Shown piece by piece: positions 1 through 8,794 of a stretch of DNA of 28,475 nt. The number at the start of each line of letters is the position of its first letter. Within the stretch, counting starts at the first letter, position 1. The notes under the pieces are model-generated. The model did not search any database and was not told where the DNA came from. It worked only from the letters and a program-made list of their open reading frames with translations. The position numbers and the translations under genes are program-made. Origin of the DNA: Mesotaenium endlicherianum. Its lineage: Eukaryota; Streptophyta; Zygnematophyceae; Zygnematales; Mesotaeniaceae. Where the stretch lies: assembly GCA_009602735.1 (NCBI GenBank), contig WELA01001563.1:88870-117344 (forward strand), read 5' to 3'.

Positions 1-916
1 GGGGGGGGGGGGAGGGGAGCAACCTCCCAGGCCGAGAGCAGTTCCCAGCTGCACCAGTCTAGGCTCGTGTGAAACGCCTGTGGGGGAGCTCAGGCGCTGG
101 TGTGAGTCATGAAAGCTCTCAAGTTCAGGTTTAGGGTTGGGCTTATGGAGGCAAGGGGTTATTTTTTTGTGGCTTGAAGATACCAGAGCGGGCGGCAGGG
201 TGGCAGGCCGGGAGGTGCCAAACCAGAAGACCCAAACCTCACGTTTGGAAATTGAACCCTGTGTGCAGTCTCCCAGGCGGTGCGGGAGGCAACTGGCTGT
301 TGCGGGGAGAGAGGAGTGTCTGAGATGTTTTGAAGTATGGGGCTTACGGCTAGAAGTGCAGGAGAAGAAGGCCTGGGGCCTCAACTATTGAAAATTTTAT
401 GGCCTTACGGCTAGAAGTGGAGGAGAAGGAAAACCGGAATTTGTTTTTTATCTTTTTGGGTCTACCACAAATTGTCGAGTCAGAGTCGGGGCGGAGGGGG
501 CAATGAGGGAAAAAAAAAATTCAGGGGTAGCACTCGAGGAGTCGGGGGTGAAGGAGGAGCCCCAGGGTGAGATTAGGGGTAGACGCAGGTGGAAGAAACA
601 GTATTGCTCAGCTATGAGCGCACAGGTTGAAGAATCGGGAGGTAAGGGGGCAGAAGATTTGGGCCGACTTGACGCCAGGTTGCTACAACAGAGCACTTCA
701 TGTTGGACCTTTTCACGGGGGTTGGGATTGTAGGGTTTAAGGTTTTGGATTTCGGGTTCCACTGTTGAGCTGGTTTTTTTGGAATAAGAGACTGTTGTAA
801 GGAAAGGGCTGGAAAGGGCTCCAAACTATGGTTAGGATTTGGCTCTGATCTATGGTTAGGATTTCTATGAGTGTTAAGTGTAAGGTTGTAGTTGGGTTCT
901 TAAGTGGGAGGTGTAC
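1..916. other. Region beyond FKGP exon 4, no exon recognised
   Basis: It begins with a run of 12 G. It holds two copies of a CTTACGGCTAGAAGTG word (near 343 and 404) and two of CTATGGTTAGGATTT (near 826 and 850). The next FKGP block, expected to contain an HFGTS-like motif, was not found on the minus strand, so this is probably the next intron. Confidence 0.5.
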
Positions 917-3014
917 CTGCGATATGTGTGTAGAGGGCAGATTTGCCGAGGCTGGCGATGAGCTGGCGGCCTAACGGCCTGCCACGTAGCCACGCGTGCC
1001 TTGCCGGCACCCACGAGCCCGCCAGCTCCTCATACAGGCTCATCTGCTTGCGCCACCCACATGCGACGTTTTGAAGATTGATTGTCAGGATGTTTCAAGT
1101 CCTGTTGTATAACTAAGCCGAACCCTGACCTTACTCTTACTTAACACTTTGGTTGGGCCTTACGTCCCGCAATTTACATCCCGCAATTAAAATATACACG
1201 TTAACAATGTGTGAGACACACAAAGCACGCAGAATGTGCAAAGTGTGACACCAAGAGAGGGCGGGTTGGACACCATAAGAAAGAGTGTGCAGCCAGCAAT
1301 GTGATGACTGTAGGGTTAGGGTTTATGACTTCACTCTTTAAAGTTTTCTCCTCTCCCCTGGGGCTCCCGCCTTTACATGTGTGGCGGGTCACAGGCATCT
1401 CGCCACGCGTCCATATCCAGAGAGGAGAAAGTCAGAAAAGAAAACCTGCAACCCTCGCTGCCTTTTACAGTCTGAACCTGGCCTACATTTCCGGACCCCT
1501 GACCTTGAACCCTGACTTCAATTCCTGAGCAGGTGCTTTTGCCAGATGGCACGCACCTCTTCCCCAGTCTTCATGAGGGCAACGACGGGGTCAGGGTCTG
1601 CTACCGCCATGCCAATGAGGTCGCGCCACGTGGCGCCCCTGGCGGCGAAGATGCCCGTGTCCAGCAGGGCGGCGCCGCTCCCCACAATGGCCCCCCTGTC
1701 AACCATCTCCTGCACCGAGGGCTTCTGCAGCAAGTCAACCACGGGGGTTGACCCCCCGTTGACTCTGGCAGAATCAACCCCAGCGGGCGGCTGCGGCTTT
1801 GACTGCGGCTGCTCCTCTTGCTCCTGCGCCTGCTCCTGCTGTGCTGGATCTGCTGATGCGGCGAGCTGGGACTGGAGGCGCTCCTCGGCGGAGATGAGGG
1901 CGGCAGTGGCGCCAGGTGGCACGGTGGCACCAGTTGTCAGTACGACGCCGTGCCGCGTGGCAACGTCCAGGGGCGTCGGCACGGTGACGACACATGCCGC
2001 GTCCGGAGGTATCGTCAGACGGGATGCGTTGAAGCAGGGAAGCACATCCCCGGTCATTATGAGCATGCCACCTGTGCGCACGAGGGCAACCCCAGAGAAG
2101 TCCCCCAGAAGGCGCCACGTGTTCAGCTTGAGCTCATGCCAGGAGCCTCCCCTTTCACATACGCAGACAACATTAAGGATTTGCACTATATATTTGTTCA
2201 CATAAATATACATACACGTACGTAAACATGGAGATTTAAACTCATGCACACTGGATGTATGTACACACAGTTGTGCACAGGCGGCCAGACACACACGCAC
2301 ACAGATACATATACAACCACACACGGGCGTACATGTACGCAAACATCCAAAAAGAAGGGAGTATGCATACAAGTACTTGGCAAGCTGTGTTCATCTCATA
2401 TACTCAAGAGTGTGGAAGAAGTTCTCGCTGCCAGAAACAGGAGGAGCCAAATCTTTGTAGTGAAATGTGCACGGAGAGTCCCCCCCTCGAGGCCCCCCCT
2501 TGACCCAAAAGGCCCCAGACCCTCAAGACTGACGTTGAACACCGACTTCCTAACTTTTAACATGGATCTGAAATGCAACGGCACCTGCACCTCTCACAAT
2601 TAAGAGGGCGTGGTGCGCCGCCCAGGGGGTCTGAGTGAGCAAGCGGGTGGCGCGCTTGCTGCATGCGCAGGCGCGGGTGTCAGCGCGGCAGCTCGGCAGC
2701 AGGTCCAGCTCGGGCAGCTCCTTGGGGCAGGAAGGATCAGTCAAGGGGGTGCTGCCATCTGGCTGGTGTGAGGATGAAGGGATAGGGTGGCGGAGTCAGA
2801 GTCTCCTAAAGAGACATTTGCAGGAAGGTGAAGTAGACTAGAGCCCCTCTTAAAGCAAGCTCAACCCTTGCAAAGGTTTTCAATGAATCCCCCTCCCCCT
2901 CCCCACTCTCGTCCCCTCCCTCGAGGCGGGACTAGAAAGGGACACTAAGAGGAATCAGAAATCGTAAAACTTACGATCGGCTGAAAGTGTGCGGCCTCAC
3001 AAGACTGCAGAAGG

Positions 3015-3097
<83 letters not shown>

Positions 3098-5992
3098 GGC
3101 ACTACTTCAAGCCCCTTACCCCTCCCCTCCCCTCCCTGCCCCTCCGTGCCCCCTTCCCTCTCCCTCCTTCCTTTTGCCTTCCCTCCCCTCCGACCACACC
3201 CATAAGCTGCCACGCATGAGTAAGCAAACCCTAATCCAACCGCGGCAGGTGCCCCAGAGCGTCAGACCCCCGGCCAAAAAAGGACGAAGCCCTAGCCCTA
3301 ACCCCAACCCTTGAAGCACGCGTAGCGCACCTCCATGGCCGATGGCGTCGACAGCCGGCGCGGCAATAGCCAGGATGTGGTCGAAGAGGGAGGGGGCAGG
3401 GCCGTCGGGGTCCTCGTCCGCGAGCAGCGGCAGCGGCACAAAGGGCTTCCCCATAGGGTTGGCCCAGGGCACGCGCTTGGAGTCTCCCCCCGCGTGCACC
3501 AGCAGCACCCTCATGCCCTCCAGCGCGCGGAATGCTGCTCTCCTCCTCCTGCTGCTGCTGCTCCTCCGACAGCTGCTGCTGCTCCCCCCCCCCCCGCTGC
3601 TGCTGCTGCTGCTGCTTCTGCTCCTCCGACTTCTTGCTGCCCGGGCCCCCTCCTTGCCCTCCTGCCTGGCGGGGCCCCCTGGCTCTCTCTGGGGCTGCAG
3701 CTGTTGCTGCTCTGCCTGCTGTTCCTGCTGCTGCTCCTGCTGCTCCTGCTGTTGCTGCTGCTCCTCCTCCTGCTGCTGCTGCTGTGGCTTCTGCTGCTGC
3801 TCGTTTGCCCGCTCTTCGACGGCAAGCAACAAGTCCTCCTCCTCCTCCACCTCCTCCTCCTTCTCCTCCTCCCCCTCCCCCTCATGCTCCTGCCCCTGCT
3901 TACCCTCCTCCACCTCCTCAGGCATGGATGCCAGCAGGGAGGAGAGCGCGCGGAGGGCGCCAAGTGTCGCCCCCCCCGAGCCGATGCGCCGCCCGTCGGG
4001 GTCGGGCACCGCCAGCACAAGGGTCCCCTCTGCAATGCGTCCGTTTGCCTTTGCTGCTTCGAGTTGCCTGTGGGGCGCAGGTTTCAGAAGTAGAGTTGGA
4101 ATCTAGGGTTTGGATGGGTCTAGGGATTTAGAGGTCTAGGTTAAAGGGTTAGGGCTCAGGGCAATGCAGCCCGTTCGCTTCTGCTGCTTCAAGTTGGCTG
4201 CTGTGCACGGATCTGGAAGTGAGAGAAGGACGGGGATATGGCTCAGGGTAATGCTGCAATTTGCTTCTGCCGTTTTGATCCGCCTGTTGTGTGGATTCAG
4301 GGACTAGGGTCGGAATAAGGGTCCGGGCTTCAGGGATGCTTTTAGGTTTAGAGCTTCAGGTTTGGGTTTGGCCGTTCAAGTTAGGGTTCGGGGTTGTCGG
4401 GGTCAAGTTGCCAGTTTAGGGCTTTAGGTGTGCCTGCTGGCCTTGAGATATGAAGTCACAATTGATACCAGAGAGCATATTGAAGACACACAAATTTGCT
4501 TGATGACAAGACCTGCCGCCTGAGAGGAGATTGGGGACCGTGTGCTGTACAGAAGGGACATGCACCAGTCAGGGGTTTGGGCCGGGTGGAGAGGCTAGGA
4601 TTGGGGTTCCAAGGTTTTAAGGTTTCAAGTTTTTAGGGTTCAATTTTTTAGGTTTAAGGGTAGGGTTTTCTGGTGTAGGGTCTAGACTGGTGCATGAAAG
4701 ACTCGATTGGGACACCCGCAAACACACGGGCCCCGTAGACCCGGGCCCCGGAAGATATTTTTTTCCTGATGTACAAACTTCTCCCTTTGGGAGTGGACTT
4801 GAAACAAGTAATGACTCAAACCCTACACTTTAGGCACATCAGTAAGTCCTACAATGCGCGCGCGCGCATTCATATGCATGTGAATGCACATGCACAAATT
4901 GTGCATGTGAACGAACGCACATGCATAAGTTGTGCGTGTGAGCGCGCATGCAAGATTCAAGCGTGTGGAGCACACACGAGTACGAGCGCAATGTGTATGC
5001 GCACGTTTTTAAACATAGTGCATGTAGGTCATATCACAGACAGAGGTATACATTAAGTGCATATGTCCGTCTTATATGTCCCTCTTATGCGTCCCTCTTA
5101 TGTGTCCCACCCTCCCTCAGCCGGATGCCCATGGCCTGAAGGGGTCAAGGCCTGCAGCGTTGTGCCGTTGGGGAGTCGGGCCATGCTTGGGCCTGGTCAT
5201 AACAGATCAAGGGCAGACAAAGAGTGGTATTGCCATGTGGTGAAAGCACGAGCAAAAAGTTGTACTACGCGGTACGCCATATTGCCTGAATGCTTGGACT
5301 ATGAAGTTGCCCCCCCCTTTATCTCAATATTTTATGTTAAAATGAAGACATAAAATGTGTAGCATGCCGCATGTAGCAGATGCTACTGCTGAAGCCCTGG
5401 CAACGATCAAATTGTAAGTACATTTTGTTCCTTCACGCATGAAGCGTTCATGAAAGCTTGTCTTCACTTTAGCTAAAAAGCCAGGACTGAAGTAGCTACT
5501 AAACACCCCCAGCATTTTTTTGTTTGCAGCTAGACCTGGAAGATTCAAACAATAATCTTGATGAATAGAGCACGTGGCTTTTCTGTCCTAAAACTCGTCC
5601 ACATTTTTTTTGAAAATTAGGGCCTCTGTGCCTGTCAGATGGCCGAGCTGGGAGGATCAAGTCTTGGAGAAAATTCACAGGACCTGAAACTTAATTTGTT
5701 AGAACCATTCAAGCATGAAAGGGTCAGACTTGGGCGCATGGAGGAGTGGAAAAGACAATGCGTAGGATGTGAAAAATCCCGGGGCGAATGTATTAATAAG
5801 TCAAGAGGAGGGCAGCTAGCTTCATTACGTGGTATACAGGAGAGCCTGAGTGGGACTTGCAGCCGTCAAAATGATGGCATCCCACGACGGGCATCTCGAA
5901 GGAGCTCTGACTGAGAGTCTGAGGCGATGCCATGCGAGAGACAGAACGTCAACCACACTGTCACGACCATAGTCACGACCCACAGAGGACAT
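917..5992 (-). CDS. FKGP: Plant-type bifunctional L-fucokinase / GDP-L-fucose pyrophosphorylase, N-terminal half, four exons
   Basis: FKGP makes GDP-L-fucose from salvaged L-fucose in the cytosol; the pyrophosphorylase half is N-terminal and the GHMP-type kinase half C-terminal. Minus-strand exons are 5992-5829 (54 codons plus 2 nt), 4067-3331, 2071-1557 and 1043-917, and all phases join. Exon 1 starts at the first ATG after an in-frame stop and carries WHRLRLSVR and SWDAIILTAASP. Exon 2 carries LAVPDPDGRRIGSGGATL (about residues 73-90), then HAGGDSKRVPWANPMGK (246-262) and FDHILAI. Exon 3 carries MLIMTGDVLPCF, DLLQKP and LLDTGI. Exon 4 carries MSLYEELAGSWVPARHAWLR. All blocks are in the plant FKGP order. 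Donors are GTAATG, GTGCGC, GTGCGT and GTACAC; acceptors are CAG. Exon 2 holds a long Q/E/S/G-rich insertion absent from plant FKGP as I recall it. The rest of the pyrophosphorylase and the kinase half are not found in 1-916 and should lie beyond the window. A protein with only the pyrophosphorylase half cannot be excluded. Confidence 0.9.
1044..1556 (-). other. FKGP intron 3
   Basis: The donor is GTGCGT immediately after GAG at 1557 and the acceptor is AAGCAG before the ATG codon at 1043. The flanking exons join in phase 0 to give KTGEE followed by MSLYEEL, matching the plant FKGP junction. No other feature is visible apart from a TTAGGG-like word near 1313. Confidence 0.75.
2072..3330 (-). 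other. FKGP intron 2
   Basis: The donor is GTGCGC and the acceptor CGCACAG before GTGGCATG. Flanking exons join in phase 1 to give GHGG followed by GMLIMTGD. The intron holds the GA microsatellite, a pyrimidine-rich tract at 3097-3200, and telomere-like CCCTAA words near 3229 and 3290. Confidence 0.75.
3017..3095. repeat. (GA)n microsatellite, about 39 units
   Basis: An uninterrupted GA run covers 3017-3095 within FKGP intron 2, followed by a pyrimidine-rich stretch. On the minus strand, in the gene's sense, it is a (TC)n polypyrimidine run. Open frames crossing it on either strand are artefacts of the repeat. Confidence 0.95.
3541..3900 (-). repeat. CTG/CTC-rich low-complexity tract coding a Q/E/S/G-rich insertion in FKGP exon 2
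   Basis: The plus strand runs through CTG, CTC and CCT triplets. Read on the minus strand in the FKGP frame it gives E-rich, then Q/E-rich, then Ser/Gly-rich sequence between the GSGGATL loop and the HAGGDSKR loop. Roughly 158 residues separate those motifs. The reading frame stays open, so this looks like an expanded coding insertion and not an intron. The plus-strand reading, poly-Leu/Cys/Ser, is a shadow. Confidence 0.85.
4161..4291 (-). pseudogene. Two decayed copies of the FKGP exon 2 acceptor and first codons, in intron 1
   Basis: Exon 2 begins QLEAAKANGRIA after an acceptor at 4068-4070. The minus-strand segment near 4205-4161 reads QLEAAEANGLHC right after CAGC, and the segment 4291-4249 reads I-K-T-A-E-A-N-C-S-I in the matching frame. 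Both keep the order of the exon start plus some flanking intron. They look like tandem duplicates of the intron/exon boundary that then diverged. Neither appears to keep a full downstream exon. Confidence 0.6.
4887..4909. repeat. Perfect inverted repeat, 11-bp arms, 1-nt centre
   Basis: CACATGCACAA at 4887-4897 and TTGTGCATGTG at 4899-4909 are exact reverse complements around a single A. The block sits in a longer alternating purine-pyrimidine stretch (CGCGCGCGC near 4857, then further TGCA-rich palindromes to about 4950), a composition prone to Z-DNA or cruciform structure. Confidence 0.85.
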
Positions 5993-6731
5993 CTTTGCAG
6001 ACCTGAGGTGCTTCCTCCTCCGTAAATTACCAAGGCTACGACCTCCACAGTTAGCAGGTTGTTAAGAGCTAATCTTATGAGCTGATGTCATGAGGAATCA
6101 CATGGAGCGGTAGAGAAGAATGTTATATCCGGACCATGGCTCCAGCAATTGTGACTTGGCATTGTAAATTTTAAGCTCAGTGAAGCATTGTCCAAACCTG
6201 GTCCAAGTTCAGCAATGGGCTCGTATGACTGTCGCAAAACAAGTCCACAATGCTGATTGCTTTCGTACGGTTGCAGTCGGCATCGTAATATGAAAGCCGT
6301 TTCATTACTTTTCCGCGCAACACACAGGGCTCAAAACTAGCTGGCCGATTATTGTTTTGCTACATTCTCTTAAAAGTGCCGCTATTTTACACCCGGGTCC
6401 GACTGTGCCCGACAGCGCCTGGTGGCGCCTGGTGTAAAGTGCGAGTGTCGTCCAGTCACGGGCGGGACAAAAACGGGAGACAAGTCCCATCTAGAAATTC
6501 ATGTCCGTACCACTCGAGGAATTGCGCACTGGCGTTCTGTCAAAGTACAAACAAGCAGGCACGTGAACTCGTCTGCACCTGTTATGTGGCAGTGCCAAGT
6601 GACATTCGTGTCAATGTTACGGACCACTCACGGCTGCTTAGGGCCGTACTGAACACGTCTACCGAACGCTGAGCGACACCAAAGACCTGAGGCAATCGTC
6701 GCACTTACGTTGCAGGGCATTGCAGGGGCTC

Positions 6732-6771
6732 TTGCATGCTCTCTCATGCATGCTCTTTCATGCATGCTCTT
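6732..6771. repeat. Short tandem repeat, 14-bp unit
   Basis: The unit TCATGCATGCTCTT occurs exactly at 6744-6757 and 6758-6771. A related truncated copy, TTGCATGCTCTC, starts at 6732. Confidence 0.85.
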
Positions 6772-7400
6772 AAAGCACACCAGGATGCCACATAAAATGA
6801 AGTCTTTTTGAAGCGCCTTCTGCTCAATTACCAGAGTAGAGTAGGCACGTTTCCCAAAATCTTCGTTTGTTGCATGATTGCAGTCGCTCCTTAAAGTTCA
6901 GGGCCGAGTGCTGCGATCTTGCAACTGCACTTGGAGGTATATACGTGACTCTGTATAACGCCAGATACACGTCAATGCCTCACTGTACACTTTTGAATGT
7001 GATTTTCCGTCTTCTTTCCCAGCCATCGACTCGACTATCTTAAAGTACAAGTATGTATAGTAGTTTGTTGTCGTCAGTAAGGTGCCCCTCGCGTAAACCT
7101 TAAGTATGAACCTTAATTTGAATGGAATTTATGTCCGTGCTTTTGTTGCCCTTAATTTGACTTTTTTTATCTGCGTATCTTGACCATTACACCTTATGTC
7201 AGTTGTCATCTCAAACCATCCCAGTTAAGCAAGCGTGCATTGTGTTTGTGTATGTTTTGTGGGGCGTGCAGAATCAAGAACCGCATTATAATCGTTTGGC
7301 GGCCCATTTCTTTCCCATTGTTGGGGTTCTGTTCTAAGAGTTTGAAGTCGTTTTGAGTGTTAAGCCCCCCACGCCTGGCCAGCACTTTGATTCCCTGCAT

Positions 7401-7422
7401 GCCACCTGGCACACCAGGTGGC
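7401..7422. repeat. Perfect inverted repeat of the GCCACCTGG word
   Basis: GCCACCTGG at 7401-7409 and CCAGGTGGC at 7414-7422 are exact reverse complements separated by CACA. This places two copies of the recurrent CCAGGTGGC word head to head. It is followed by AGCTTCC, the same extension seen in the 87-bp array. Confidence 0.85.
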
Positions 7423-7651
7423 AGCTTCCTTGGGGCGAACAATTACTGTCAACGGCAGCACTAAAGCAACCTTATATCTCTGAACGCAGACAGCGTTTTG
7501 GTCCATTCTTCATCTTTAAGATCCTCAGACACGGAGGAAAGAGAACAAGAGAGCCTTATCGGTTCAGGAATTAAGGCTAGAGTTTATATATGTCTTCTAG
7601 AAGTTGCCACGAAGAGGTGATAGAAGGCATGTGGGAAGTGCTTATTTACTT

Positions 7652-7940
7652 GCCAAGTGGCGGCTACCAAGAAGAGCACATGCGCTGAATGTGCCAGAGC
7701 TGCCTCGACAAGGAGCAAAGCTTTTCCTTTGTTAGGCTGCCAGGTGGCGGCTTCCAAGAGGAGCACACGTGGCGATCAAACCAACTCGCACTATTGTCGT
7801 GCAGCAGGGCACTTCTCGGTAGCTTTCCAAGTGGCAGCTCCCAAGAGGAGCACAGGGGACAATTGAGCTTCGTCTGCTTAGACGAGGAGTAGGACTCATC
7901 CTTCGTTAGGCTGCCAGGTGGCAGCTTCCCAGAGGTTTGA
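7652..7940. repeat. Tandem repeat, four units of 87 bp
   Basis: The landmark GCCARGTGGCRGCTNCCAAG recurs at 7652, 7739, 7826 and 7913, each exactly 87 bp apart. Units 2 and 4 also share a preceding TTNGTTAGGCT. The period is 29 codons and a frame through units 1-3 shows VAATKKS, VAASKRS and VAAPKRS before a stop. It closely resembles part of exon 2 of the downstream J-domain gene (GTGGCGGCTCCCAAG at 9421-9435, coding VAAPK). Whether the exon gave rise to the repeat or the reverse is unknown. Confidence 0.8.
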
Positions 7941-8138
7941 GTTCAGGGTTTACCGGTGGAAATTGAGGGGGGGCTTATTGGACGCTGAGCTGTACAAAAG
8001 CGAGTTCTCAATTAATTGCTACACTTAGCTCGTTGCAGGGACAGCACAAGGAAGGAAAAAAGGCTGCTAGGAGGGAAGAGGCGTGAGAGTGAAGGGAGGG
8101 GGGGGTGCAGAAGCAGCAGCAGCATTTAAACAGTGGCA

Positions 8139-8400
8139 AGAGACAGGGACAGGGACGGAGACAGAGACAGAGGGAGACAGAAACAGTGAGAGACAGAGAC
8201 ACAAGATAGAGACAGGGACGAGGACAAAGAGAAACGGGGACGGAGGTAGAGACAGAGATAGGGAGAACCAGAGACTGGGACAACTGGAGACACAGGCAGA
8301 CAGAAGAAGACAGAGGGGCGAGGTGACAAGGACAGGGACGGGGACGGGGACAGGGACAGGGAGGGGGACAGGGACAGGGACGGGTACAGGGCGGAAAGAC
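8139..8400. repeat. Degenerate GGGACA / GACAGA hexanucleotide array
   Basis: The plus strand is almost entirely purine plus C in the pattern GACAGRGACRGGGAC, most regular at 8325-8390. Long open frames on both strands (Arg/Gly/Thr-rich on plus, Pro/Ser/Leu-rich on minus) follow from the repeat and are not taken as genes. Confidence 0.85.
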
Positions 8401-8524
8401 AGGCAAAGGCGGAGGCAAGGGAGGCGGAGAGAGAGGCGGGGGGGGAGGGGGGCGCTGGCAAGTGGAGATTTGCATCAAGGGATTGGGCTTTGGCTGGATT
8501 CTGGGCCAGGTTGCGTGTAGGGGT

Positions 8525-8785
8525 CAGGATTTCGGGTTAGCGTTTTGAGGCTGACTTCATACTTACGGTTCCAGCCTTAGAGTCTGCGCGTAAGATTTGG
8601 GCTCTTGGGACTTTGGGTTCGGGCTTGGGTTGGGGCTAAGGGTTCAAGCTTAGGATAGGAACTAAAGGTTCGGGCTTAGGGTTGGTCTTAGTGCTGGGTT
8701 GAGGGTTGGGTTCGGGTAGGGACTTAGGGTTGGGCTTAAGCTTCGGGCTTAGAGTTTGGGCTTCGGGTTTGGACTTAGGGTTTGA
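8525..8785. repeat. Degenerate telomere-like words upstream of the J-domain gene
   Basis: About 260 bp immediately before the start codon consist of variants of GGGTTNGGGCTTAGGGTT. They resemble TTAGGG/TTTAGGG telomere repeats but are too irregular to be a telomere tract. The same kind of sequence recurs inside introns elsewhere in the window. Confidence 0.7.
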
Positions 8786-8794
8786 CGGGAGCGC

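Larger units (their letters stand above)
4068..5828 (-). other. FKGP intron 1
   Basis: The donor is GTAATG after 5829 and the acceptor is CCCCACAG before 4067. Besides the pseudo-exon copies it contains TTAGGG-like words between about 4090 and 4680 and alternating purine-pyrimidine palindromes at 4855-5010. I see no other coding sequence in it. Confidence 0.75.
5993..8794. other. Divergent intergenic region between FKGP and the J-domain gene
   Basis: About 2.8 kb separate the two start codons, so regulatory sequence for both genes should lie here, but I cannot place a promoter with confidence. Visible items are a short CATGCATGCTCTT tandem (6732-6771), an inverted repeat (7401-7422), the 87-bp tandem array (7652-7940), the GGGACA array (8139-8400) and telomere-like words (8525-8785). 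No convincing gene was found. Confidence 0.6.

Noticed and set aside
12..88. Possible fifth FKGP exon after a CCCCCACAG acceptor (minus), phase-compatible
   Set aside because: The short reading does not resemble the FKGP block expected next and runs into a poly-C tract at the window edge.
3335..4106. Plus-strand Leu/Ser/Cys-rich frames of about 250 codons
   Set aside because: They are antisense to FKGP exon 2, whose minus-strand reading has conserved catalytic motifs.
7652..7940. CRISPR-like or gene interpretation of the regular 87-bp repeat
   Set aside because: Units are contiguous tandem copies with diverged bodies, not short identical repeats with unique spacers, and the frame breaks after three units.
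8083..8520. Arg/Gly/Thr-rich frame (plus) and Pro/Ser frame (minus)
   Set aside because: Both follow from the GGGACA/GACAGA array.
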